Assembly: GCF_000003195.3 (NCBI RefSeq)
Contig: NC_012872.2
Location: 6,572,001 to 6,636,000, forward strand
Source of the DNA: Sorghum bicolor
Lineage: Eukaryota; Streptophyta; Magnoliopsida; Poales; Poaceae
DNA: 64,000 nt
Reading direction: 5' to 3'
Shown here: positions 45,838 through 56,309 of the stretch, piece by piece
Numbering within the stretch: position 1 is the first letter of the stretch
Layout of the letters: each line of letters starts with the position of its first letter
The notes under the pieces: generated by a model
Database searches by the model: none
What the model was told of the DNA's origin: nothing
Seen by the model: the letters and a program-made list of their open reading frames with translations, nothing else
Translations under genes and position numbers: made by a program

Positions 45838-48800
45838 TCATGTGTTCAGCAGTGCCTGGATCGCCGATATGGCGCGTAGCCGGATTTGGTTGGCTGCTTC
45901 TATCTCCTTGATATCGTCATCGGCAGAACCTTCTATCGGCTTCAGCTTCTTCTTCAATTGTAGTGCCTTGCGACCGTGGATGTTCCGCTCGTGCTCAAGA
46001 AGCTTGATGGTCTCTAGCAGTTGACTCTCTTCCTGTTGGGCTTGGGATAAGGCGTCCTCCACTTGTTTGAGTTCTGCCAATAGGGATTCCCTTTTTGCCG
46101 ATAGGTCAGATATCTTCTGCTTCAGCGTGTCTCCTGAAGATCTCAAGATGCCGATGTTCTTGTGCTTCTCATCGGTCAGGAGCTTCTCTTTCCTCATCTC
46201 TTCGGAGAGCTGAGTCTGAGCAGCTCTATCGGCAAGGCGCCGAGAGGCCCTCTGGTACTGCAGCTGACGACTCCCCAAATGTGCGGCTTGGAAAAGGATT
46301 TCTTCAACATCGGCTGGGATCTGGCCTCTGAGAGTCCTGAACAGAGCCTTGGCTGGGTCGGAGTCATCGACCAGTTGTGCTGTGTCCTGATGAAGGAGGG
46401 CCGACAGTTCTTCCAGCTTGGCCCTGATCTCTGCCGATGTGATGCCAACTGTCTGGGAAGAGCTTGCTTCTTCACCTTCTTCTTCAGAGATGTCGATGGC
46501 GAAGGAGAATAGGCTGTCGGGAGAATCTTGTTCCTGGGAAGGAGAACAAAGTGAGTTAGTTCATACTCGGAGAATCGGCAAATAATACTGGTGAAGGTTG
46601 GGCGACTTACTTGCTTCAAGGCTATTTCTTGCCTTTGACTAGAAGATGCCGGTGGAGCCATAGGTTGATCGGCCAGGGTTGCCGATGGGACGACATCGAC
46701 TGAAAGGAAGACAGAAAGAGTTATGAGGCTGGATGAGAATAAGTTCATCGGTGGCAATATTACAAATTATGTTACCCTGAGGAAGAACGATGCTTGTCTG
46801 AATTGGAGGAACTGCCGATGACGTGATTGAACCTGCCAGGCCAGTTGTTTGCTCACCTACGTCAGTCGATGTACCTTCTGCTTGGGGTTCTTCTTGCTGG
46901 GGTTCGTCTGCTTCTGGTGCTTCCTGCGGATGAGGGGAAGATGGTGCTTGCTGGATCTCTACATCTGGAGGGGAAGGAGAAGAGTCCACCGGAATAGGAG
47001 ATGCCGGAGGAGGAGGAGGAGGAGGAGGAGGAGGAGTTGCCACTTTCTGGCGCTTTGTTCCAGCCCTGGTACCCTTGGCGCCCTTCCTCTTTGGCTGGCT
47101 GGACTAGGGGGCATCGGCACCTTGGCGTTTGGCTTTTGCCGATGCACTGGTTTGCTGCAGCAACAAAAAGGAGTTTATGAATACAAATGTAGCCGATATA
47201 AAGGTAATCAGTATAAGTAAAAAAGGTTTGACAAATTGCCTTGAAAGCCTGTGCCAGAGTGGAAGCGGCTACCGTTGGTGATGTCTGAGTTCTCCTGGTG
47301 GTGACTTTCTTAAGGCGCACGCCTCGGTGTACAATGGTAGCCAGAGTGGGAGCATTGTGGCCGATTGAAGAGATTGGGCCTGGTGGAAACAGGTCAATCG
47401 GCTTACCATTTCTGCTAACCGATGAGGGGGTGTTGTCAACCTGCAAAAAGGATACAAAGGTGAGTTACCGATAGAAATAAGATTGAAAAAATTGGAACAT
47501 CGGTTTGAAATACTTACAGCGTCATCGGGGACTTTGTACTCGGGGTCGATCATGCCGCGATATGAAAGGGCTGACTTGCAGAATAGATGCTCCTTCCATT
47601 CTGCCCACCATAGCTTGTACGCCTGAGTAATGAAGGCGGCTGGAACCCACTCTGACAAATCTGCATCTGTATCGGCATTCGGTGGTAGTTGGGCTACTCG
47701 AATCCACTCAAGAAAGTTGGTGATGGGCTCCCTGGGTTTTATCACATCGGCATAACTGAGGGGAGGTTTTTGTGCTACCAAAGAAGTTCACTGGTATGGC
47801 TCTAGGAGTCACAATTGCCATCATCACTTCATTATCCCTATCAAGAGCTTCATCAAATGGATTGAAAACCAAGGGGAGCATACTGTCTGGGTCCTCATAG
47901 GCCAACCATGGTTGTTCATCTCTGGCCAGGCCCTCGTACAGAGTCTGGAAGAATCGGCTAACCTGATCTGGATTACCCCCTGAACCAGGCAGAACTATGA
48001 CGGCTTCGCCGAAGTTTAAAGGAGCGCGTGTTGCCGATTCCTCTTCACCCAACACATGATTTTCAGCTATATCTCTTGGGAAACGCTGTGTGAACAAGTT
48101 GAAGTTGAGGCGCTTGTGCAGATGCAGATTAAGCCACATGTTGATAAACCACCAGGGGCCTCCCAAGTTGCCAGTGGACTGGCCGAGCAGGAGTTTCTTG
48201 GCTACCTGATGAAGAAGGTGGTAGGCAGCGCCAAGCAAGTATCGGCCGAGAGGGAATCGGCCACCGTTAGCCAGTCTCTCTGCTGCCGATAGATAGACGG
48301 AAGTCGGTCCTGCCGATCGACCACAGAATACGAATTTGTCCAGCCACATGTTCAGAAAGGTGGTTTGTTCCTTTATGCTGACGGGTCCCGTCCCACGGTA
48401 CTTCTGAATGTACCCCGACCAGCCGCCGATGGAGCGAGTTTTCACTTTGGCACTAGGAGCGGTGTCAAAAAAGTGGGTGCTATCGGCGGAAGATACATCT
48501 AGACCGGTGAGCATGGCTACATCGGCAACAGTAGGGGAAGCAGGGCCGTGGCCAAAGATAAAAGCATTGAGGGTGTCTGACCAAAAGTAAGATGCAGCTA
48601 TCAACAGTGACTCATTCCTGTGCATATCGGCAATGGACAACCTAATGCATTGATCTAGCTTTCTCTCACCCCACTGGACTTCATTGGAGTTGCTGACCCT
48701 CAAGAACCAGTCTTTCCACCCCACAGTAGGGCTGGGTCAAGAACGGAAGGTGTCTTTCCACAGATCTAAAGAAAAGTTTTCAACTCTAAAAGGGATCCTG

Positions 48801-49053
48801 TTGGTTTCTGCGTTAATGAGATCGGTTGGATCTGGATCCCCTAGCGGGCCGAGGCATTGAAGGTGTGGTTGATCGGTGGGGATGACAATTTTGTTAGACA
48901 ATTCCTAGTGGTTTTGGAAATAAAGAAAAAGAACACAAAGAAAAGAAAAGGAAAATGTTCAGTAAAATGGATTGCGGATGAACAGGGATGCGAGGAAAAG
49001 TACAGGAGATGGAACGAAGAACTGACCTCAGGGACGATGAAGCTAATGGCCAT
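45838..49053 (-). pseudogene. Antisense spliced gene: plant mobile domain + coiled coil
   Basis: It runs opposite to the retrotransposon's own genes and starts 149 bp beyond integrase. Exons inferred from GT-AG borders and frame: 49027-49053, 47518-48904, 47240-47440 (GC donor), 46776-47154, 46611-46699 and 45838-46533, about 925 residues. Exon 2 holds a plant mobile domain (PMD): GWKDWFLRVSNSNEVQW, LIAASYFWSDTLNAF, PTVADVAMLTGLDV, FLNMWLDKFVF, GGPWWFINMWLNLHLH. Exon 4 is proline-rich with a polyproline run. Exon 6 is a coiled coil (QKISDLSAKRESLLAELKQV). Breaks: TGA at 48,737-48,739 (probably a former Trp), a one-base shift near 47,778, and TAG at 47,104-47,106. PMD genes are known both in hosts (MAIN/MAIL group, transposon silencing) and in retrotransposons. 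The function here is unknown. Confidence 0.8.
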
Positions 49054-49696
49054 CTTGCCACGAGGAGGATGTCTGAGGGCTCCGGGGTTGGTGAGGAAGA
49101 GTCTTTGTCGGAGGTCTTGGAGATTTTGAATGGCGCCGCCGCTGGGAAAGTAAAGTTGGGATGGTGGAATGATGTGATGGAGAAGGAGTACCCGAGAAGG
49201 AACTATTTATAGGATAAAACGGGCAAGGGCAAATCTGACTTATCTCTTTGCCGCATCCGAGAAATCCGAGGGTGCTCAGGTAGATATGGTAACTGTTCGC
49301 ACGGTAATCAAGGGATTGTGCAGGTGATTTGACGGGAAGCGGTCATTATCCGGAGATATTTTACTGTGCGGGATCTCCTAGTCGGTCCATCGGCAGCGTC
49401 CTGTAACGGTCATATTGCCGATGGGCGAATAAAGTGGAGATAGACGTTTGTACGAATGTCCTGATCAGTCCATCGGCAGATCTTTATAACGGTAATATTG
49501 CCGATGTGCGGCTAAGAAGGAAATGCCCGTTTAGGAAGTTGAGGATTTCGAGGGATCTGCAAAAGAATAGGATCAGAGTTGTTCAGATTGAGGTTGTCGG
49601 TTGCCAGATTAGGAGCATTAATTGTGGGAAAAGGCATCATTACTGTAGAGAATTTCGGAGCATTAATGATTTCATACTCCGAAATTGGGGGGCATG

Positions 49697-50401
49697 TGTT
49701 GACACCGTTTTTGGGCACGTGCCCAGGCCGGCAGGATGAGACGGCGGTGTTTTGTCTACAGGATGAGTTGCCGATGAGGATGGTTGCCGATGAAGGAGGG
49801 GTTGAACGTGACTAAGTCTATAGGTGGTGATGTGTCTGTGCCGATGGCTATCACAAGAAAGTCTGCCGATGACTATGACAAGGGAATCTGCCGATCATAT
49901 GAAGGGAGAGTCCGGAAGCTGTCGATCGGTTTGTGGAAGAGTTTCAGCTTGTCAAGGGGGATAGCTTTATTATTTCCTTAGTTATTTAAATCGTTTTGTA
50001 TACAGATTCCGTGTAATTTGGAATTCGAATTCTAATCGTGTCTGGTTGTAGCTTTTTGAGCAGGGTATAAATATAGACCCTAGGACCTTGTAATAAGACA
50101 TCTATCAATCAATCAAACACACGTTTTTACTCATATTCCAGCATCTACTTTTTTTCGACGACTTCGTCATACTTTTTCTCTTTTATTACGAGTTCTTAGG
50201 AATTCGTCGACTTAAGCTCGGCGTGTTCTCGAGTTCCGCGTGAGTACCTCTTAGCCGTGACATCCGGGCGCATCGCTGTTGTCAGGACTAAAGTATTCGA
50301 GTTATCACCTTTGCCGATAGTAAGGTTAAATCGGCTGGCACGCCTTAACGTTTGAATCGGGTATTAGCCCTTTGTGTTTGCAGATCAGTTTTGCATCAAC
50401 A
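49697..50401 (+). repeat. 3' LTR of the Tat-lineage element
   Basis: It starts TGTTGACACCG and ends TTTGCATCAACA, 705 bp, the same length as the 5' LTR. About a dozen substitutions separate the two by eye (for example GGGCACG versus GGACACG, TTGAGCAGGG versus TTGAGTAGGG). Confidence 0.93.
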
Positions 50402-50572
50402 ATCTAGTAATTAGTATCCAATTATAAATTAATTAGACTTAAAAGGTTCGTCTCGTAATTTTACAGATAAAATGTGTAATTAGTTTTTTATTTTCGTTTA
50501 TATTTAATATTTCATGCCTATGTCCAAAAATTTAATGTAATGAGTGAAAAGTTTTTGAGTATAGAACTAAGG
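50402..50572. mobile_element. Tourist-like MITE, right part, split by retrotransposon
   Basis: It continues the MITE begun at 37,991: TATCCAATTATAAATTAATT, CTTAAAAGGTTCGTCTCG, AAATGTGTAATTAG, and an end AGAACTAAGG. The retrotransposon lies between the two halves. Confidence 0.75.
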
Positions 50573-50760
50573 GGTGTTTAGTTCCCCTTCTATTCGAGAA
50601 AAGTTAGATTTTAGTTCATTATTTTGCAAAATAAAACTAAATATCATGCAAAAATTTTTGGCACAAAGGTAGTTATTCTCTATTTTGAATTTTGACCTCA
50701 AGATGCTAAAAAAGGCCCAAATAAACCTTAAGAGACTCTCATAAAAACAATAAATTTTAC
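50573..50760. mobile_element. Possible degenerate MITE
   Basis: GGTGTTTAGTTCCCC on the left and GGCCCAAATAAACC near 50,728 on the right are weak inverted ends. The interior is AT-rich. Low certainty. Confidence 0.3.
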
Positions 50761-50764
50761 TTGG

Positions 50765-51280
50765 CTCTCATGACGTGCTCAAGTTTTTGATTAAACAAGA
50801 CCTTAACATGACGTGCTCAAGTTTTTGATTAAACAAGGCCTTAACGTTTCCTGCGTGTTTAATCAAAAACTTTCCCAGGTTCTTCCTTACATCGAATCTT
50901 GTAATACATACATAGAGCATTAAAATAGATAAAAAATAACTAATTACATAATTTATCTATAATTTATAAGACAAATCTTTTAAATTTAATTAGTCTATAA
51001 TTAGATAATAATTACCAAATTAAAATCCAAAAACTTTTTATTTCTACAACTAAGGTCGTGTTTAGTTCCTGAAGCGAAAAATTTCGTGACACTGTAGCAC
51101 TTTCGTTTGTTTGTTGTAATTATATCCAACCATAAACTAACTAAGCTCAAAAGAATCGTCTCATAAGTTTCGACCAAACTGTGCAATTAGTTTTTATTTT
51201 ATCTATATTTAATACTTCATATATGCGTCTAAAGATTCGATGTGATAAAAAATTTTGAAAAATTTTAAGTTTTAGGGCTA
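50765..51280. mobile_element. Tandem MITE relics with a small direct repeat
   Basis: CATGACGTGCTCAAGTTTTT is present twice at about 50,770 and 50,810 (a direct repeat of about 40 bp ending in AAACAAGRCCTTAA). It is followed by two degenerate members of the common MITE family, about 50,850-51,045 and 51,052-51,280 (the second starts GGTCGTGTTTAGTTCCTG). Confidence 0.65.
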
Positions 51281-51855
51281 CGATCCACCCAATCAACTGA
51301 CCCTGGGCCTGGAAATGCATTGCTCCGGCTCCACCAACCAGCGGCCCTCACGTGGCGCTCCCTCCGCGTTAGAGTAAAGTCAATAGAGTCAAGTGTTTAG
51401 CTATAAACAAGTAATTAGAGTTAAGTTATACAATAAGTTGTCTTATATTTGTCTCTAAAATATATTTTCTTTTCTCTTCATTCTCATAACAGTTGCTATT
51501 TGAGTCCACTACTATCTATACATTTATGTTCAGTTTGGTGCTTACATAAGAGTTAAGCTATCATCTTTTTTTTTTCTTTTCTCTTCTCTATATCAATCTT
51601 AGCTTAACTATAAATCTATTATTATACCAGCCGAGGCAACAGGAAAACGCCGCGGTGGACACACCCGTGACGCAACCGGTCCTGGGCGGCTGGACCTCAA
51701 ACACTGCACCCCAACCGGATAGTCGAGATAAAGCCCGGTCGGATGGATAGGCCATTGCCTCATTGGCCATACGTAGGTCCGGACGTGACGTGCGGCTGGA
51801 CCGATCAAAAAGGGTTATGTTTCTCATTTGTTGGTATGTATACTCTCTTCGGTCT
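51281..51855. other. Spacer, no gene recognised
   Basis: Mixed GC and AT-rich sequence. The pyrimidine-rich tract at 51,555-51,590 and the ORFs at 51,588-51,827 on the minus strand have no recognised domain. Confidence 0.4.
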
Positions 51856-51861
51856 TGTTTA

Positions 51862-52150
51862 GGCCTCGTTTAGTTCACCTCAAAAACAAAAAACATTTCA
51901 AAATTTTTCATTACATTAAATCTTGTGGCATATATATAACTTTTCAAAATTCTCCATCACATCAAATCTTGTGGCATATGTATGGAGTACTAAATATAGA
52001 TAAAAATAAAAATTAATTGTACAGTTTACCTATAAATCACGAGATGAATCTTTTAAGCCTAGCTACTCCATGATTAGACAATATTTGTTAAATAAAAACG
52101 AAAGTGCTACAGTCCCAAAAACCAAAAAAATTTTGGAACTAAACAAGGCC
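51862..52150. mobile_element. Tourist-like MITE with internal 5' duplication
   Basis: It starts GGCCTCGTTTAGTTCACC, ends GGAACTAAACAAGGCC, and is flanked by TTA (51859-51861, 52151-52153). A segment of about 50 bp near the left end, containing AAATCTTGTGGCATAT, is repeated in tandem. Confidence 0.9.
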
Positions 52151-52153
52151 TTA

Positions 52154-52559
52154 GATCCAAATTTTTTTTTGGATTTTGATACTGTTGCAATTTTGTTTTT
52201 ATTTGGTAAATATTATTCAATTATAAAGTAACTAGATTTAAAAGATGTGTCTCACGATTTACAAACAAACTGTGCATTTAGGCCCCGTTTGGTTTCCTTG
52301 CTAAATTTTAGCTAGCTAAAATTATTTTAGCTACTCTTGGGTGACTAATGGAACTAAACTATTTTAGCTTCTTTTAGTCAATGTGTTTGAAACTTTAGCT
52401 ACTAAAGTGACTAAAGTTTAGCTAGCTAAAATTTAGCAAGAGGAACCAAATAGGGTCTTACTTTTTGTTTTCATCTATATTTAATGCTCTATGCATATGC
52501 CGCAAGATTCGATATGACAGGACTTGAAAAGTTTTTGGTTTTTGGGTGAACTAAACAAG
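52154..52559. mobile_element. Tourist-like MITE interrupted by another MITE
   Basis: The left part 52,154-52,280 and right part 52,458-52,559 together make one family member (TTGATACTGTTGCAATTTTG at left, GAACTAAACAAGGTC at right). It is interrupted by the element at 52,281-52,457. Its extreme left end is diverged. Confidence 0.75.
52281..52457. mobile_element. Tourist-like MITE, 177 bp, nested
   Basis: The ends GGCCCCGTTTGGTTTCC and GGAACCAAATAGGGTC, with TTTAGCTAGCTAAAAT just inside each end, are inverted repeats. They are flanked by TTA on both sides (52278-52280, 52458-52460). It is inserted in the MITE at 52,154-52,559. Confidence 0.92.
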
Positions 52560-52585
52560 GTCTTTATTTCAAATTAAATCAGTTT

Positions 52586-52814
52586 AGAGCCTATTTAGGT
52601 GCATTCAAAAAGTTTATAAGATTTCACATCACATTGAATCTTTATACGCATATATAAAATATTAAATATAGATAAAAAAATAACTAATTACACAATTTAC
52701 CTGTAATTTGCGAGACAAATCTTTTGAGTGTCCATGGTTGGACAATAATTATCAAATAAAAACGGAAGTGCTACAGTATCCAAATGCCAAAAAAAATTGA
52801 ATCTAAACGGGACC
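52586..52814. mobile_element. Tourist-like MITE, diverged
   Basis: It starts GAGCCTATTTAGGTGC, ends GAATCTAAACGGGACC, and has the family core in the minus orientation. No perfect duplication. Confidence 0.7.
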
Positions 52815-52861
52815 TTTTAAAATTATCTCAAGTCAACCTATCTTAAATTTAATCATATTTA

Positions 52862-53105
52862 GGCCTTGTTTAGTTCACCTCAAAAACTAAAAAAATTTCA
52901 AGATTCTCTGTCACATCGAATCTTGCGGCACATGCATGAAGCATTAAATATATATGAAAACAAAAACTAATTACACAGTTTACCTGTAAATCGCGAGATG
53001 GATCTTTTTAAGTCTAGTTACTCCATGATTTGACAATGTTTGTCAAATAAAAATAAAAATGCTACAGTGTCAACATCCAAAAATCTTTTGGATCTAAACA
53101 AAACC
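52862..53105. mobile_element. Tourist-like MITE, 244 bp
   Basis: It starts GGCCTTGTTTAGTTCACC, ends GGATCTAAACAAAACC, and is flanked by TTA on both sides (52859-52861, 53106-53108). Confidence 0.9.
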
Positions 53106-55522
53106 TTATATAAAAAGACACCAAATTTGTATCACTAGATGCACATAAAATATATGTTTATAATACACTTATTTGATGTTACACATATTTATAATAGTTG
53201 ACTAAATTTAAGATAATTTGACTAAGGATGATAATAGAATTGATTTCTTTTAGGAACATTCGTACGTGTCAACCTGACGTGTAACTTGCAATCATCTAGA
53301 CCATACATAGACGGAAGTCTGTCTCTAAGTTGTGTTAATACTTTACATGTAGCTAGGATCAATCATGAATATCAACTTGTATACCATTGTGTAGCCATAT
53401 GTGGCCATTTGATGGAAGACATATTCAGGCTATGATGTATAGGCAAACATTAACCTTAGCAAATGAGTTTCAGATAAATGTGAGCACACAACATAGATTC
53501 ATATAGTTGAACACTACTTAAACAAAACGTAATGACTTCCATCTCACTGTGCCTTGATAGTTCAACAGAAGAAGGGACTTCAGTACAGTAGAAAGGCATC
53601 CAGAACATACACAAAAAAATCAAAAACTTGTATGCAGTCCAGAACCAACATGATCGGATAGAAAATTTAATTAAAGACATATAACTGTCCATAGTCTATT
53701 CTGTTGTACCCTGATCTGTATGTGTAATCCTTGCCTAAAAACCACCTCAAGGATCACATGGCATGATGCATCTGAGTTTACTTATGATGGCGCATGACTC
53801 TCACTATTCTGTTTATAATTGCATAGTGTGATGGTGCATGCAACCTCTGTTTCTTCCATGGTTTGGCTTTGTTTTCGAAGTCTGACAATAGCACTGATTA
53901 CTTATTTACGTAGAAAATGTACTACAAATCAAGGATCGACAGGGGAGTAATCCAGCAGGCGATCTAGTCCTATATGTGTTTGTATCGAAGCTGTCGAGCT
54001 ACACGGCCATATTGATGTTCTAGGTAGGTTGTCACTGTGCTGCAGAATGGAAACTCATTGTTCGACGATGGAGCAGTCACTACGCTGAGAAGGCACATGC
54101 ACCAGATATATCAATGGAGGATTGAAGCGTCGCCCCGCCGTTGTCGTGGGCACCTGAGATGGCGCGGCCCGCCGCCACCACCGATCTACACCTGCAAACT
54201 AGGGTTTGGCCCACAACATCCGCGCCCAACGAGGAACCTCCACCATGACCGAGGTTGCGGGTCGACGCCGTCGAGATGGCTCCATGACTGAAGGTGTGCA
54301 TCGGGAACATCGTCGCCGCCGCCACCAATGACGACATAGCAGTCGGGGCGCCCTTGCTATTCTTGTTTGCGGCAGCTAGCTCCCTCCCGCGCACGCCAAA
54401 GCATCAACCACACGTGCTCGAGAACCCGGGATCTGCGCACCATCGAGATGAGGAGATTGCCCCGTACAACGCTGCTCGAGTCGTCGAAGCCGTCACCTCA
54501 TGAGACGATGGAAGAGTCGTCTTCAGGCCAAGAAAGGGATCTTTTTGAAAAAAAAACTAGCGACAAAGAGACGAGGTCAAGAGACCCGTTGTACTTGCCC
54601 TTAGGCTTGGTCCAACCTTATTACAATTAAATCGAATAAGTTTATGACTTGTATTAAATGCTATGTGCAATAAAGGATTGATCATGTATAGAAATTAAAT
54701 TAACTAGAGGTTAACTCACTTTACTTAAATAGGCGGCAATCGTGTGTGCCTCTTCTAAGATTAAGAAACGTGGAAGACAAGCCACATGCCTGAGAGTGCA
54801 TAGTCACACCAGACTGGACATATATGGGCCTAGGCAAATCGAGCAACGATATGGGACTCACTCGTCATTTTCTCTTTCTTCTTCCTTTGCACAAGAACAC
54901 AAATGGAGGATCGAGCCAACGACTGTATGGTGTCATGCACGTGCAGGGGAAGAGAGAGAAGGAGCATGCGCTTGGGCTAGGACACGCGATGAAGGATGAG
55001 GGCTATCATGTTGGACCAACGAGAATGAGGTCTAAGAGAGAAATATGGGTGTCTAACCAAATATGGGGTCTAGAGTAGAGAAGTTGCGCTAATCTCAATG
55101 GGGTTCATAGAGTTTTATAAACATTAAATATGATGACATGACATGACACTGTATTAACGAAGAGAGATGTTAAAAGTTTTATGGGTATAGAGAGAATTTT
55201 ATAAGGATGAAACTTTTTAGCATTGTTCGTAAAATGGGTGTGCTAGAAATCGAGATATGAAACCTCTAATGAGATGGGCTTCAAATTATGCGCAAGGACG
55301 ATGTCGAAGATGGGAAGGTAAGGTTTCTTAATATCAAGACGTCAAAGTAGAATATGTAGATTAATATTAATATAGCATGTGCACACAAAAACAATAGTAA
55401 GGAAATGTAGGCAAATCTAGGTAAGACACATACTGTGTTTTTTTTGTTTATGAATTATAATGGTTATAGATATCTTTTTAGGCAAATGGTCATAGATATC
55501 TGACCTCAATTTTTTTTACTTT
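53106..55522. other. Spacer with a GC-rich patch, no gene recognised
   Basis: It is mostly AT-rich. Between about 54,080 and 54,560 the sequence is GC-rich, with overlapping open frames on both strands (for example 54,080-54,394 minus and 54,037-54,291 plus). None has a recognised domain or splice-supported continuation. A captured or decayed gene fragment is possible. Confidence 0.4.
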
Positions 55523-55765
55523 GGCCTTGTTTAGTTCCAAAAAATTTTGCAAAACAGGTACTGTAGCACTTTCGTTTGTTTGTGACAAATATTATCCAAT
55601 CATGGATTAACTAGGCTCAAAAGATTCATCTCATCAATTCCGACCAAACTATGCAATTAGTTTTTATTTTTATCTATATTTAATACTCCATGCATGCGTC
55701 TAAAGATTCGATGTGACGGGGAATCTGAAAAATTTTGCAAAATTTTTTGGGAAGTAAACAAGGCC
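55523..55765. mobile_element. Tourist-like MITE, 243 bp
   Basis: It starts GGCCTTGTTTAGTTCC, ends GGGAAGTAAACAAGGCC, and is flanked by TTT on both sides (55520-55522, 55766-55768). Confidence 0.9.
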
Positions 55766-56309
55766 TTTCTCTCGTGAGTAGAAACTTTATCGTCGTAAAA
55801 ATAACTCTTAACGTTAGAGGCTAGTTTGGATATGCCTACTTTCTATGAGATAGAAGGAAAACGAACGAGGTTATAAAGGAAATAAGGTATTTTTCAGAGT
55901 CTTCTCAAATAAATTACTTAAAAATAATTAATAACTAATACTCGTCCATCTTAAATTATAAGATTTTGATTTTTTTAATTTAATCATTCGTTTTATTTAA
56001 AAAATCTATACATACATAGTTAAATTTAAAGTTATTCTTAAAATATTTTCATTAATAATAAACTAAATCATGACAAAATAAATAGTATTTTATATAAATT
56101 TTTTATAAATAATATAAATAGTTAAATTTAATATAAAAAAGTTTATATATAATTTAATAAACTAGACATAAAGCCAAGCAGACGCCGAACCCAACCGGCG
56201 CCGCCCATAAACCCCACGACCCAGACCAACCGCCGCGTCTCCCCGTCCCCCTCCACGTCTCCCCATTCCCGCCTCCCGAGGCCCGAGGCCTCGACCCTGT
56301 TGGGCACAC
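55766..56309. promoter_or_regulatory. Upstream region of DDB2
   Basis: A long AT-rich stretch (about 55,930-56,165, with TATATATAATTTAATAA just before 56,165) gives way to a C-rich leader directly before the start codon. I cannot pick a single TATA box. Confidence 0.4.

Larger units (their letters stand above)
38048..50401 (+). mobile_element. Tat-lineage Ty3/gypsy LTR retrotransposon, 12.35 kb
   Basis: Two 705-bp LTRs flank gag, protease, RT, RNase H, a second RNase H-like domain and integrase in that order. Integrase last places it in Ty3/gypsy. The second RNase H-like domain and the long 3' region with an antisense gene point to the Tat lineage. A primer-binding site follows the left LTR and a G-rich purine tract (AATTGGGGGGC) precedes the right one. 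The left LTR begins TA where the right begins TG, and no 5-bp target duplication is visible. The LTRs differ at about a dozen positions by eye, mostly transitions. The coding region has several inactivating lesions, so this copy is not autonomous. Confidence 0.93.
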
